Assembly: GCF_002897295.1 (NCBI RefSeq)
Contig: NZ_BEXF01000025.1
Location: 27,333-91,332 of the forward strand
DNA length: 64,000 nucleotides
Reading direction: 5' to 3'
Source of the DNA: Brevibacillus reuszeri
GTDB lineage: Bacteria > Bacillota > Bacilli > Brevibacillales > Brevibacillaceae
A program made the position numbers and the translations under genes. The notes below the pieces were generated by a model. It was not told the origin of the DNA. It did no database searches and saw only the letters and a program-made list of their open reading frames with translations. Positions 1 to 9,111 of the stretch are shown here, one piece after another (within the stretch, counting starts at the first letter, position 1; every line of letters starts with the position of its first letter).

Positions 1-3
1 AGC

Positions 4-1026
4 GTGATCAAACTAACAAGCGTATCTAAGAGCTTTCAAACAAAAAAAGGGACGGTTCATGCGATCGACGATGTTTCGCTAGAAGTAGCACAAGGCGAGA
101 TTTTCGGAGTCATTGGCTATAGTGGCGCAGGGAAAAGTACGCTGATCCGTTGCGTCAATTTGCTCGAGTCGCCAACAGCGGGCTCGGTTATGATCAAAGA
201 CCAGGATGTGACAAACGTATCGGCAGAGGAGCTGTTGCAGGTGCGGCGGAAGATCGGGATGATCTTTCAAGGCTTCAACCTGCTGAAAACGGCGACTGTT
301 TATGACAATATTGCGATCCCGCTAAAGCTGACTGATGTAGACAAGCAAGAAATCGATCAGCGCGTTCGGAAATATTTGCAAATTGTAGGACTCGAAGACA
401 AGCATGAGGCCTACCCCGGTCAGCTATCTGGTGGACAAAAGCAGCGGGTAGCAATCGCACGGGCACTTGCCCAGGAACCGGAAATTTTGCTCAGCGACGA
501 AGCGACGAGCGCTTTGGACCCGGAAACGACCGAATCCATTTTGGAGCTGCTGCTCAAAATCAATCAAGAGCTTGGCATTACTATCATGCTGATTACCCAT
601 GAAATGAATGTGATTCAGAAGATTTGTGATCGTGTGGCCGTCATGGAAAAAGGCAAAGTCATTGAGCAGGGCAAGACAATCGACATTTATGCCAGACCAA
701 CACACCCGACGACGAGGCGCTTTGTCAACAGCACATACCACAAGGAGCTGCCGCCGCATGTATTGCGAGAATTGATTCAAACGGGGCCTGTCGTTCGGCT
801 GACCTTTGTTGGGGAGAGCTCAAGCAAGCCGGTGCTGGCATCGGTTAGTGCCAAGTTCCAGGTTTCTCCGAATATCCTTGCAGGGGGTATCATTGCGCTC
901 AAGCAAGAGACGATAGGAACTTTGGTTGTTCACTTGCACGGAGAGAGGGATGAAACGGCAAAGGCGATCGCCTATCTGGAAGAACAAGGAGTAAAGGTAG
1001 AGGGAGTGGAGGTCACACATGTCTGA
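4..1026 (+). CDS. metN: MetN-like ABC importer ATPase
   Basis: ATP-binding subunit of a methionine-type (MUT family) importer, acting at the inner face of the membrane. The 340 residues show Walker A (GYSGAGKST, 38-46), the signature LSGGQKQR (141-148), Walker B ILLSDE (161-166) and, from about residue 262, the C-terminal NIL domain that in this family binds the substrate for feedback inhibition. GTG is the only start visible; its ribosome binding site is outside the window. The gene overlaps the permease by 8 bp. No substrate-binding lipoprotein (MetQ) follows; it may lie upstream. The genes after it are catabolic, so the substrate may not be methionine itself. Confidence 0.85.
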   Translation: MIKLTSVSKSFQTKKGTVHAIDDVSLEVAQGEIFGVIGYSGAGKSTLIRCVNLLESPTAGSVMIKDQDVTNVSAEELLQVRRKIGMIFQGFNLLKTATVYDNIAIPLKLTDVDKQEIDQRVRKYLQIVGLEDKHEAYPGQLSGGQKQRVAIARALAQEPEILLSDEATSALDPETTESILELLLKINQELGITIMLITHEMNVIQKICDRVAVMEKGKVIEQGKTIDIYARPTHPTTRRFVNSTYHKELPPHVLRELIQTGPVVRLTFVGESSSKPVLASVSAKFQVSPNILAGGIIALKQETIGTLVVHLHGERDETAKAIAYLEEQGVKVEGVEVTHV

Positions 1027-1690
1027 GATTCAGCAATTTATTGAGGGACGCCTCCCGATCATTGGGGAATCGGTTGTTCAAACGTTTCAAATGGTCTCAA
1101 TATCGCTTTTGTTCTCCGTCCTGATCGGTCTGCCGCTCGGAATCCTATTGATTTTGACCAGACCTGGCAATGCTTTGGAGAATCGAGCGGTATATATGGT
1201 ATTGAATGTGCTGGTCAATATTCTCCGGTCCATTCCTTTTATCATCCTGCTCTTTTTCATTTTGCCGTTTACCAAGCTGATCGTCGGCACCTCCATCGGC
1301 ATCAAAGGAGCGATTGTGCCTTTGATTGTCCACGCTGCTCCCAATATTGCCCGTTTGATGGAAAATGCCCTGCTGGAAGTAGACAGCGGTGTGATTGAGG
1401 CTTACAAATCGATGGGGATTCGCACGCGGCATATCATCTGGCATGTGCTCCTGCGTGAGGCACGGCCATCGATCATTTTAGGCTTGACCATTGCATTGAT
1501 CACGCTGATCGGTGGTACTGCCATGGCAGGACTGGTCGGGGCAGGCGGCTTGGGAGATTTGGCTTATCGCTTTGGACATTTGCGCTACGAAGTGGATGTT
1601 ATGTATGTGACGGTCTTCATTTTGATCGTGCTAGTCCAATGCCTGCAATCGATTGGAAACCGCTTGGCGGCCAAGTATAAAAAAGATTAA
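1019..1690 (+). CDS. metI: MetI-like ABC importer permease
   Basis: Membrane subunit partner of the preceding ATPase. The 223 residues form about five hydrophobic segments and carry a clear EAA-type coupling loop (EAYKSMGIRTRHIIWHVLL, around residues 125-145) that docks on the ATPase. The length is usual for MetI. Its start lies inside the end of metN, so the two are translationally coupled. Transport specificity cannot be read from the permease alone. Confidence 0.85.
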   Translation: MSEIQQFIEGRLPIIGESVVQTFQMVSISLLFSVLIGLPLGILLILTRPGNALENRAVYMVLNVLVNILRSIPFIILLFFILPFTKLIVGTSIGIKGAIVPLIVHAAPNIARLMENALLEVDSGVIEAYKSMGIRTRHIIWHVLLREARPSIILGLTIALITLIGGTAMAGLVGAGGLGDLAYRFGHLRYEVDVMYVTVFILIVLVQCLQSIGNRLAAKYKKD

Positions 1691-1719
1691 TGCTAGGAAA
1701 CGAAAGGTGTAGACAAAAA

Positions 1720-2499
1720 ATGGGAGAAAAAGCTTTATATATCGAAAAGGCCGACACCATCGCAACGATTGTGATTAATCGTCCTGACAAGCGAAATGCT
1801 TTTACGCTGGACATGTGGAAAACGCTGACGAGCCTGTTGGCAGAGCTGGAAGCAGATGAAGCGACCAAGGTAGTCGTGATCCGCGGCGTTGACGACACAG
1901 CATTTGCAGCTGGAGCAGATATTAGCGAGTTTATCTCCAATCGCTCTTCCGCTGAAAAGGCAAAGGCGTACAATGATAAGTCTATGGAAGCGGTAGACCG
2001 CCTGCATACTTTTTCTAAGCCAACCATCGCCATGATTCGCAAATACGCGGTGGGCGGGGGATTAGACATCGCGCTCTCGTGTGATTTTCGCTTCAGTGCA
2101 GAAGATGGCATCTTTGCCATTACACCAGCCAAGCTGGGGATCGTATATAATTTAACAAGTACGAAGCGTCTGGTAGATTTGATCGGACCATCCCGCACCA
2201 AAGAGATTTTGTATACAGCCAGAACATTGGATGTACAGGAAGCACATCGCTTTGGCTTGCTTGATCGCATCTATTCCAGTGAAGAGCTCGTGGAAAAAAC
2301 GTACGAGTTTGCCCGGTTGCTCACACAGCGCTCGCAGGTCTCGATACGAGGCACGAAGCAAATGGTCGGGGCCATTTTAAAGGGACAGACCGAAGAGGAT
2401 GAACAGATTGAACAGCTAGTGCTGCAATCCTTTAATTCCGATGACTACAAAGAAGGCGTACAAGCATTTCTGGAAAAGAGAAAGCCGAATTTTCGTTAA
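1720..2499 (+). CDS. crotonase-family acyl-CoA enzyme, ScpB-like active site
   Basis: Enoyl-CoA hydratase/isomerase superfamily protein of 259 residues. The CoA/oxyanion-hole segment AFAAGADISEF and the second oxyanion segment AVGGGLDIALSCD are present. The two catalytic Glu of true hydratases are missing: the first position is Asp (GGGLD) and the second region reads TPAKLGIVYN. That TP..LG..YN pattern and the C-terminal DYKEGVQAFLEKRKPNF resemble methylmalonyl-CoA decarboxylase (ScpB), whose Tyr in this loop is conserved here. A decarboxylase or other non-hydratase activity is therefore plausible (inference). I chose the ATG at 1720, behind AAAGGTG at 1703-1709, over an in-frame ATG at 1690 that has no binding site. 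Same operon as metNI. Confidence 0.75.
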   Translation: MGEKALYIEKADTIATIVINRPDKRNAFTLDMWKTLTSLLAELEADEATKVVVIRGVDDTAFAAGADISEFISNRSSAEKAKAYNDKSMEAVDRLHTFSKPTIAMIRKYAVGGGLDIALSCDFRFSAEDGIFAITPAKLGIVYNLTSTKRLVDLIGPSRTKEILYTARTLDVQEAHRFGLLDRIYSSEELVEKTYEFARLLTQRSQVSIRGTKQMVGAILKGQTEEDEQIEQLVLQSFNSDDYKEGVQAFLEKRKPNFR

Positions 2500-2543
2500 A
2501 CAGCAAGCATCAAAATGAAAGCCAAATGGAAGGAAGAGAGAAC

Positions 2544-3689
2544 ATGGCAGAAACAAAAAAGGAAGCCCTCCTCTTTACAAGAGTAAACAAAGACACCCAA
2601 TCGCTTCCCGTATCTATTGAAGATTGGGAGCAAAAAGCCCGAGAAATCTTGCCGGATGGACCGTTCGACTATATAGCTGGTGGATCAGGAGCTGAGGAAA
2701 CACTGGCTTCCAACCGGACAGCATTCTCCAAGTGGGCGATTGTGCCGCGGATGATGCGTGATGTGACAAACCGTACTATGAGTATTAGCTTGTATAACCA
2801 GGCACTGCGTACACCGATCATGCTTGCTCCAGTAGGTATGCAAGCTATTGCTCATCCGGAGGGAGAGCTTGCAACTGCCAGGGCTGCCAAGGAGGCAGGA
2901 GTTCCTCTCGTGGTCAGTACCGTTTCTGCGCACTCAATGGAGCAAATTGCGGAGGTAATGGGTGATGCGCCGCGCTGGTTCCAGCTTTATTGGTCCAATG
3001 ACCGCGAAGTATCCGCGAGCATGGTAAAACGTGCGGAGGCAGCAGGCTACTCTGCGATTGTGCTCACAGTGGACACGATTATGCTGGGCTGGAAGCGCCG
3101 TGATTTCCGCAATGGATACTCGCCACTGCGCGAAGGAAAAGGAGTGGCTAACTACATTACCGATCCTGTTCTTTGCTCGCGTCTGACCGAGGTTACTCCT
3201 GAAAACGTCGTGGAGGAAATCTTGAAAAATATTTATCATCCGGCACTGAACTGGAACGATATCGCATTTCTGCGCGAACAGACAAGTCTGCCAATTCTGG
3301 TAAAAGGAATTCTGCATCCAGACGATGCAAGACTCGCTGTGGAGCATGGGGTAGACGGCATTATCGTCTCCAACCATGGAGGACGTCAGATGGATGGAGC
3401 GATTTCTACGCTGGAAGCATTGCCGGCCATCGCAAAAGTAGTGGCGGGTAAAATCCCTGTTTTGCTGGATAGCGGAGTTCGCACAGGGGCAGATGTCGTG
3501 AAGGCGATTGCTTTGGGCGCCAATGCTGTGCTGATTGGACGTCCATTCCTGTTTGGCCTTGCTGTAGCTGGTGAAAAGGGAGTCGCGAGCGTACTCGATA
3601 CACTGATCAATGAGCTGGATGTGGCTATGGCCCTGTCTGGAAGCAATTCCGTTGCCGATCTGAACGAAAGTATACTCGCTCGCATGTAA
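2544..3689 (+). CDS. FMN-dependent alpha-hydroxyacid oxidase (lactate 2-monooxygenase-like)
   Basis: Cytosolic flavoenzyme oxidising 2-hydroxyacids, 381 residues. Family landmarks visible are the FMN segment APVGMQAIAHPEGE, STVSAHSMEQIA, FQLYWSNDRE, TVDTIMLGWKRRDF, the active-site SNHGGRQMDGA with its catalytic His and FMN-phosphate Arg, and LLDSGVRTGADVVKAIALGA. The LGW.RRD segment is nearer to lactate 2-monooxygenase than to glycolate oxidase. The substrate cannot be decided. Start is ATG 2544 with GGAAG at 2532-2536; an upstream ATG at 2526 overlaps the binding site. It lies between a crotonase and a CoA transferase, suggesting a hydroxyacid breakdown route. Confidence 0.8.
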   Translation: MAETKKEALLFTRVNKDTQSLPVSIEDWEQKAREILPDGPFDYIAGGSGAEETLASNRTAFSKWAIVPRMMRDVTNRTMSISLYNQALRTPIMLAPVGMQAIAHPEGELATARAAKEAGVPLVVSTVSAHSMEQIAEVMGDAPRWFQLYWSNDREVSASMVKRAEAAGYSAIVLTVDTIMLGWKRRDFRNGYSPLREGKGVANYITDPVLCSRLTEVTPENVVEEILKNIYHPALNWNDIAFLREQTSLPILVKGILHPDDARLAVEHGVDGIIVSNHGGRQMDGAISTLEALPAIAKVVAGKIPVLLDSGVRTGADVVKAIALGANAVLIGRPFLFGLAVAGEKGVASVLDTLINELDVAMALSGSNSVADLNESILARM

Positions 3690-3713
3690 ATCACCACTGG
3701 GAGGCAAAGTATC

Positions 3714-4901
3714 ATGCAACAAGCGCTACAAAACATGAAGGTAATCGATCTCACACAAGTGCTGGCAGGTCCGTACTGCACGATGGTACTCGGTGATCTG
3801 GGAGCAGACGTGATCAAGGTGGAGAAATATCCGCACGGGGATGACAGCCGGATCATGGGGCCGTACGTAGAAGAAGAAAGCTACAGCTACATGATGGCGA
3901 ACCGCAACAAGCGTGGAATTCGTTTAAATATAAAGGAAGAAGCGGGACTGGGCATCCTGCTCGATCTGGTAAAAACAGCAGATGTGTTCATTGAGAATTT
4001 CCGTCCGGGTGTGACCAAAAAGCTGGGGATTGATTACGAGGCGCTACGTGAGCTTAATCCCGGCTTGATCTATTGCTCGATCTCCGGCTATGGACAGACT
4101 GGACCATACAGCCAAAAGGGCGGCTATGATATTATGGCACAGGGCTTGTCTGGCTTGATGAGCATGACCGGAGAAAAGAACGGACGCCCGGTGAAAAACG
4201 GGATTGCGATCCACGATATTGCAGCAGGGATGACGGCGATTTATTCCATTATGGCTGCGTATATTCACAAGCTGTCGACTGGTGAGGGACAATACATTGA
4301 CCTGTCACTTGTTGATTCCGGCTTGGCCTGGACCGTTTGGGAATCCGCTGCTTATTTCGGGGCGGGAGAGGTTTCCCGAGCGAACGGCTCCGCCCATCGG
4401 GTGACTGCTCCGTACCAAGGCTTCCCGACCAAAAGCGGGCACATCCTCGTCGGTGCTGGCAACCAAAAGCTGTGGGAAAAATTTTGCCGTGATGTCATCG
4501 AAAGAGAAGAGTTGATCGATGACCCGCGCTTTTTGACAAATAGCGAGCGGCAGGCGAATCTGGAGGAGCTGGAGCAAGTCATTCAGGATGTTCTCATTCA
4601 GGAGGACTCGAAGCATTGGCTCACCAAGCTTGATGCAGCAGGCGTGCCCTCCAGTCCGATTTACAGCTATGATGAGGCATTGAATGATCCGCATATTCGC
4701 TCGCGTGACATGGTTATTGAATACGACCATCCACTAGGAGGGCGAATACAGAGCCTTGGTTTTCCTGCTAAAATGAGCAAGACCCCTGGACAAGTCAAAC
4801 GTCCGGCACCGTTATTGGGCCAGCATACGAAAGAGGTTTTGGCAGAGCTGCAATACTCGGAGGAAAAAATCCGGGTGCTGGAAGAAAACAAGATCATCTA
4901 A
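3714..4901 (+). CDS. CaiB/BaiF family CoA transferase
   Basis: Class III CoA transferase of 395 residues, moving CoA between carboxylic acids through an enzyme-bound aspartyl anhydride. The N-terminus (VIDLTQVLAGPYCTMVLGDL, GADVIKVE) and the segment GGYDIMAQG, which holds the catalytic Asp, are both intact, as is the C-terminal PAPLLGQHT motif. Length is that of formyl-CoA or succinyl-CoA transferases. The ribosome binding site GGGAGG is at 3699-3704. It is the last gene of the operon starting with metNI and probably activates the acid that the oxidase and crotonase process. The acid is unknown. Confidence 0.85.
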   Translation: MQQALQNMKVIDLTQVLAGPYCTMVLGDLGADVIKVEKYPHGDDSRIMGPYVEEESYSYMMANRNKRGIRLNIKEEAGLGILLDLVKTADVFIENFRPGVTKKLGIDYEALRELNPGLIYCSISGYGQTGPYSQKGGYDIMAQGLSGLMSMTGEKNGRPVKNGIAIHDIAAGMTAIYSIMAAYIHKLSTGEGQYIDLSLVDSGLAWTVWESAAYFGAGEVSRANGSAHRVTAPYQGFPTKSGHILVGAGNQKLWEKFCRDVIEREELIDDPRFLTNSERQANLEELEQVIQDVLIQEDSKHWLTKLDAAGVPSSPIYSYDEALNDPHIRSRDMVIEYDHPLGGRIQSLGFPAKMSKTPGQVKRPAPLLGQHTKEVLAELQYSEEKIRVLEENKII

Positions 4902-5032
4902 GAATAATTGACTGAAATAAAATTTTTTATCAGGTCGATGATTTGAAATATTGTTGCTTAACTCGCTCTGTATCTCATTGATCTTTGGAAAATACATGGT
5001 AAAATGAAGCGGACTTACCATTGTGAATAACT

Positions 5033-5060
5033 GGATCCTTCAGAAAAGGGTCCTTTTTTT
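5033..5060 (+). terminator. intrinsic terminator of the metNI-CoA transferase operon
   Basis: Stem GGATCC / GGGTCC with one G-U pair, followed by seven T. It lies between the CoA transferase and the next gene. Confidence 0.75.
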
Positions 5061-5105
5061 GCGGCATCCAAAAAGTAGGTTTACTTCCATAGATAGGTGA
5101 TAGAG

Positions 5106-7256
5106 ATGAGAAACGAGTTAATAGCCACGCTGACGCCACAAGAGTGGGAAGAGCTTTTGCAGGAGAAAGACGAAAAATTGAAGGATACATTGCGCGAGCT
5201 GGCAGATGTCAGGGCTGCGCTGGACCAATCGACGATTGTGGCGATGACCGATCATCGGGGAATCATCTTGCGAGCGAATGACCAGTTTTGCCAAATCTCC
5301 AAGTATGCCAGACATGAATTGATTGGTCAGGACCACCGTCTGCTAAACTCAGGCTATCACCCCAAATCGTTTTTCAAGCAAATGTGGGCGTGCATTGGTT
5401 CGGGAAAAATCTGGCGAGGAGAAATCCGCAACCGGGCAAAGGATGGCAGCTATTACTGGGTGGACACGACTATCGTGCCGTTTCGGAATCAAGAAGGAAA
5501 AATCTATCAATACGTCTCGATTCGTAGCGACATCACGGCGCGCAAGCAGATGGAAGAGGAAGTGCGCCAAAGCGAAGAAAAGTATCGCATCATCGCCGAA
5601 AATACTTCTGACATCATCAGCATGATTGATCGGAATGGGGATTTTCTATACTTGTCCCCTGCGCATAAATCGGTCTGGGCACATGACGTTCCAGATGAAG
5701 AAATTCGGAATATGCTCGATTGGATCGCCGGTGAAGACAGAGACAATTTTTTGTATGCGATCGAGCACACTTTTTCTTCACGAAAAGAATATATGGTGGA
5801 ATGCAGGCTCAACACCAAAAGAGACAAGCCAATTTGGACGGAAACAAAGCTTAATCCGATCGTCGATGAACACGACAACGTCACCTGCTTGATCCAGGTC
5901 ACACGCGATATTACCGAACGCAAGCAATCCGAAGAGCTGATTCACTATCTCGCTTATCACGATGCATTGACAGAGCTCCCTAATCGCCGCATGTACGTAC
6001 AGCATTTGGGCAAGGAAATTATGCAAGCCAAGCGTTTTCACTCGAATATGGCGGTGCTCTTTCTCGATTTAGACCGTTTTAAAGACGTGAATGATTCGTT
6101 CGGGCATGACGTAGGGGATTTGCTGCTGATTGAAGCTGCCAAGCGCTTGAAGTCATGTGTCAAGCCGGGAGACATGGTTGGGCGTCTGGGCGGAGATGAA
6201 TTTACAGTCCTGATCTCTAATCTGACAGAGCGAGAGGAAGCTGCTACTGTAGCCGAAGAGATTATGCAGGTGATGCAACAGCCGTTTCATTTGAACGGAC
6301 AAGCTTTCAACATTTCCAGCAGCATCGGTATCTCCTTGTTTCCACAGGACGGGGACAATGCAGAGGATTTGCTGAAGCGAGCAGATACCGCGCTCTACAC
6401 AGTGAAGTCACGGGGCAGAAATGGCTTTGACTTTTTTGATCCATCCATGGAAGCCAAGTCTTTGGAGCGCATCCTGATGGAAAATGAACTGCGCAAAGCG
6501 ATCGAGCAAGAGCATTTTCAAATTTATTATCAACCCAAAATGGACATTAAAACCGGGACGCTTACCGGTATGGAGGCATTGGTTCGGTGGGTGCATCCTG
6601 AGCTGGGAATCATTCCTCCCAACCGCTTTATCCCGATTGCAGAAGAAAGCGGCATGATTATTCCGCTGGGCGAGTGGATTTTAAAAGAAGCGTGCAAGCA
6701 AAACAAAAGATGGCACGATCAGGGCTACGAATTAAAAGTGTCCGTCAATTTATCCGTGAGACAAATTTATCAAAAGGATTTACTGGATATGATCAAGGCG
6801 ACACTCGAAGAGACGCAATTAGAGCCAGAGTGGCTGGAGCTGGAGATCACAGAAAGTATTTTTGTCAAAATGGATGAAGCGACAGTCGTACTGCAGCAAA
6901 TTCGCGAGATCGGAATCCAAATCTCCATTGACGACTTTGGGACAGGGTACAGCTCCTTTAGCTACATCAAAAGCTTGCCTGTCGATACGATTAAAATTGA
7001 CGCTTCATTTATTCGGGATGTTCACCATAATCAAGAAAGCCAAGCAATTGTAAAAGCGATTGTTACCATCGCGGATAGCCTGAATATGAAGGTTGTTGCA
7101 GAAGGCATTGAGCTAAACGATCAAGTAGCAGCGCTCCAGGAAAATGGCTGCGGACATGGACAAGGCTATCTTTTCAGCCGACCGTTGGCGACTGCTGATT
7201 TTGAGCAGTTTTTGCGTAATGAACACGCAGGAAACGATGGAACAGTGCATCATTAA
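5106..7256 (+). CDS. PAS-PAS-GGDEF-EAL cyclic-di-GMP protein
   Basis: Sensor protein of 716 residues that can make and/or break down cyclic di-GMP. After a short N-terminal helix come two PAS/PAC domains (about 35-150 and 155-280), a GGDEF domain with intact GGDEF (near residue 361) and an EAL domain with intact EALVRW (near 489), LEITES and DDFGTGYSS. There is no membrane segment, so it is cytosolic and senses a soluble or redox cue through PAS. Both output domains keep catalytic residues; which dominates is unknown. Start is ATG 5106 with TAGGTGAT at 5094-5101 rather than GTG 5097. Monocistronic, bounded by two terminators. Confidence 0.92.
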   Translation: MRNELIATLTPQEWEELLQEKDEKLKDTLRELADVRAALDQSTIVAMTDHRGIILRANDQFCQISKYARHELIGQDHRLLNSGYHPKSFFKQMWACIGSGKIWRGEIRNRAKDGSYYWVDTTIVPFRNQEGKIYQYVSIRSDITARKQMEEEVRQSEEKYRIIAENTSDIISMIDRNGDFLYLSPAHKSVWAHDVPDEEIRNMLDWIAGEDRDNFLYAIEHTFSSRKEYMVECRLNTKRDKPIWTETKLNPIVDEHDNVTCLIQVTRDITERKQSEELIHYLAYHDALTELPNRRMYVQHLGKEIMQAKRFHSNMAVLFLDLDRFKDVNDSFGHDVGDLLLIEAAKRLKSCVKPGDMVGRLGGDEFTVLISNLTEREEAATVAEEIMQVMQQPFHLNGQAFNISSSIGISLFPQDGDNAEDLLKRADTALYTVKSRGRNGFDFFDPSMEAKSLERILMENELRKAIEQEHFQIYYQPKMDIKTGTLTGMEALVRWVHPELGIIPPNRFIPIAEESGMIIPLGEWILKEACKQNKRWHDQGYELKVSVNLSVRQIYQKDLLDMIKATLEETQLEPEWLELEITESIFVKMDEATVVLQQIREIGIQISIDDFGTGYSSFSYIKSLPVDTIKIDASFIRDVHHNQESQAIVKAIVTIADSLNMKVVAEGIELNDQVAALQENGCGHGQGYLFSRPLATADFEQFLRNEHAGNDGTVHH

Positions 7257-7278
7257 AGAATTGAACAAGCTGTATGCA

Positions 7279-7308
7279 AGCCGGGGAAGCGATCCCCGGC
7301 TGTTTTTT
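7279..7308 (+). terminator. intrinsic terminator after the GGDEF-EAL gene
   Basis: Perfect stem AGCCGGGGA / TCCCCGGCT followed by TGTTTTTT. Confidence 0.9.
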
Positions 7309-7465
7309 CGTGCATGGCAGCCTATTTTATCATTTTAGCCGAGAAGACTGACAACTAGTTTTCTAGCTAAGTTTTTTAAACTGCGGTAATATCACCATCA
7401 GGGAGAAAATTTGTGATACCATGAACTGTATTTTCATTTTCATAGGTCGAAAAAGGAGGTCCCCT

Positions 7466-8380
7466 GTGGGAAGGTTTTCTATCAAAACAACCATAGCGAT
7501 TGCAAGTCTAGTATTCATCTGGGGGATCAGCTGGGCGATCTACAAGATGGCATTGGCTTTTACCCCGCCGATTTTGTTTGCAGGAATGCGATCCTTGATT
7601 GGAGGCGTACTACTGGCACTCTGTTTGCTGCCAACCTGGAAAAAGATCAATTGGCGTGAAAATTGGCCGAAATATTGTATTTCTGCCGTGCTGAATACGT
7701 TGTTTTTCTACGGTATTCAGACGGTAGGGTTGGTGTATTTGCCAGGTGGATTATTCTCTGTGTTAGTTTACTTCCAACCGATTCTCATTGGTTTGTTCGC
7801 TTGGATGTGGCTGGGGGAGAGAATGACCTGGATAAAGATTACGGGATTGACTCTGGGCTTCCTCGGAATAGTGTCAGTGAGCGCGGATGGATTTACCGGA
7901 CAAGTGTCTGCTATCGGTGTCGTTCTAGGATTATTGACAGCATTGACCTGGGCGCTTGGCGTCATTTACGTAAAAAAAGAGAGTGCCAAGGTAGACTCTC
8001 TCTGGATGGTCGCGATGCAAAGCCTTTTGGGCGGGGCCGTGCTTACCGTGATGGGAGCTGGTCTGGAGAACTGGTCTGATATCGTCTGGAATACGCAGTA
8101 TCTCATTGGACTTGGATACGGTTCTACATTTGGCGTGCCGATTGCGATTGCCATTTACTTTAGCTTGGTCAATGCGGGTGAAGCCAGCAAGGTTGCAGCT
8201 TTTACATTCCTCGTGCCACTGATTGCCGTCATTACCGGAACCATTTTTATGGACGAGCCGATTACGTTTACACTGCTTGCAGGATTACTTCTGATCGTTG
8301 TCAGTATTTATCTCGTAAACTACCAGGGCAAGGTGAAAAAGAGCCGCCAGAAGGCAGCACAGATGACCTACGAAAGCTAA
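7466..8380 (+). CDS. EamA/DMT-superfamily transporter
   Basis: Ten-helix drug/metabolite exporter of 304 residues built from two EamA repeats (about 8-140 and 150-290). Typical motifs are FIWGISWAIYKMAL in helix 1 and LGERMTWIKITGLTLGFLG closing the first repeat. Start is the GTG at 7466, directly behind AAAGGAGGT at 7452-7460; an ATG 45 bp upstream lacks a binding site. The substrate is not predictable. A stand-alone gene between two terminators. Confidence 0.88.
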   Translation: MGRFSIKTTIAIASLVFIWGISWAIYKMALAFTPPILFAGMRSLIGGVLLALCLLPTWKKINWRENWPKYCISAVLNTLFFYGIQTVGLVYLPGGLFSVLVYFQPILIGLFAWMWLGERMTWIKITGLTLGFLGIVSVSADGFTGQVSAIGVVLGLLTALTWALGVIYVKKESAKVDSLWMVAMQSLLGGAVLTVMGAGLENWSDIVWNTQYLIGLGYGSTFGVPIAIAIYFSLVNAGEASKVAAFTFLVPLIAVITGTIFMDEPITFTLLAGLLLIVVSIYLVNYQGKVKKSRQKAAQMTYES

Positions 8381-8391
8381 CCACGAACAAA

Positions 8392-8426
8392 AAACAGCCG
8401 ACAATGAATTGCTCGGCTGTTTTTCT
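8392..8426. terminator. bidirectional intrinsic terminator
   Basis: Stem AACAGCCGA / TCGGCTGTT with A-run on the left and T-run on the right, so it can serve both the EamA gene and the convergent NAD operon. Confidence 0.9.
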
Positions 8427-8443
8427 TTTGCTGCGAATCGATG

Positions 8444-9073
8444 CTAGCTGCGATAAATACCTTGCTCATAAATATATTTCAAGCATTCATCTGGCAGTAA
8501 AAAACTGGGGTCTCCGCCCTTGCGGATTTCGTCGCGAATATACGTAGAGCTGATTCCCATGTTAATGCCTTTGCTCATGATATGGAAGTGCTCATCGTTA
8601 TTGCGCAGCAGGGCATCCTCGGCAATCAGATCGGCAGTCGGATAGCCTTCCCGCGACATGACGATGAAGTAGAATTCGGTTAAAAGCTTTTCCGCATTTC
8701 CCCAATTGGACATACCCGTGAGCAGATCTGAGCCCATAATGAAGAATAGCTCATCGTTTGGATATTTTTTGCGCATATGAATCATGGTGTCATACGTATA
8801 CGTTTCTCCAGGGAGTGCATCCATCTCTACTGTCGAGATTTCAAACAGAGGATCGCCTTTACTGTTTGTCTTGCTTTTGCAGGTAGCGAGCGCCAATTCC
8901 AGCATGCGCAAGCGATGAACATCGTCTGTCTGCATTTTTTTATCATGGCGCTTGGAGGAACAAGGGACAAAGATGACTTTATCCAGCCGTCTCCGGTGAG
9001 CTACTGTGGCTGCCGTAAACAAATGGCTATAGGTGATTGGATCGAAGCTGCTGCCATAAATGCCAATTCGCAT
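8444..9073 (-). CDS. nadD: nicotinate-nucleotide adenylyltransferase (NadD-like)
   Basis: Transfers AMP from ATP to nicotinate mononucleotide in NAD synthesis; cytosolic. The 209 residues have the nucleotidyltransferase motif GSSFDPITYSH near the N-terminus (canonical G.FDP.H.GH, with the third position Ser), the segment FIMGSDLLTGMSNW and the C-terminal ISSTYIR. Divergence from the usual G-G-S-F-D-P-x-H suggests a paralogue dedicated to salvage rather than the housekeeping enzyme usually found beside yqeK (inference). It is last in the operon, 38 bp after the nicotinamidase, with AAAGGCAGGGA as binding site. Confidence 0.85.
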   Translation of the reverse strand: MRIGIYGSSFDPITYSHLFTAATVAHRRRLDKVIFVPCSSKRHDKKMQTDDVHRLRMLELALATCKSKTNSKGDPLFEISTVEMDALPGETYTYDTMIHMRKKYPNDELFFIMGSDLLTGMSNWGNAEKLLTEFYFIVMSREGYPTADLIAEDALLRNNDEHFHIMSKGINMGISSTYIRDEIRKGGDPSFLLPDECLKYIYEQGIYRS

Positions 9074-9111
9074 ATGAGATCCCTGCCTTTATACGTAGTC
9101 GACAATGCTGG

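Noticed and set aside
1617..2270. 217-codon minus-strand frame opposite the crotonase
   Set aside because: Shadow frame with Ser/Arg-rich composition; the plus-strand gene has clear family motifs.
2934..3722. 262-codon minus-strand frame opposite the hydroxyacid oxidase
   Set aside because: Shadow of a well-supported gene; Cys/His-rich nonsense composition, no binding site.
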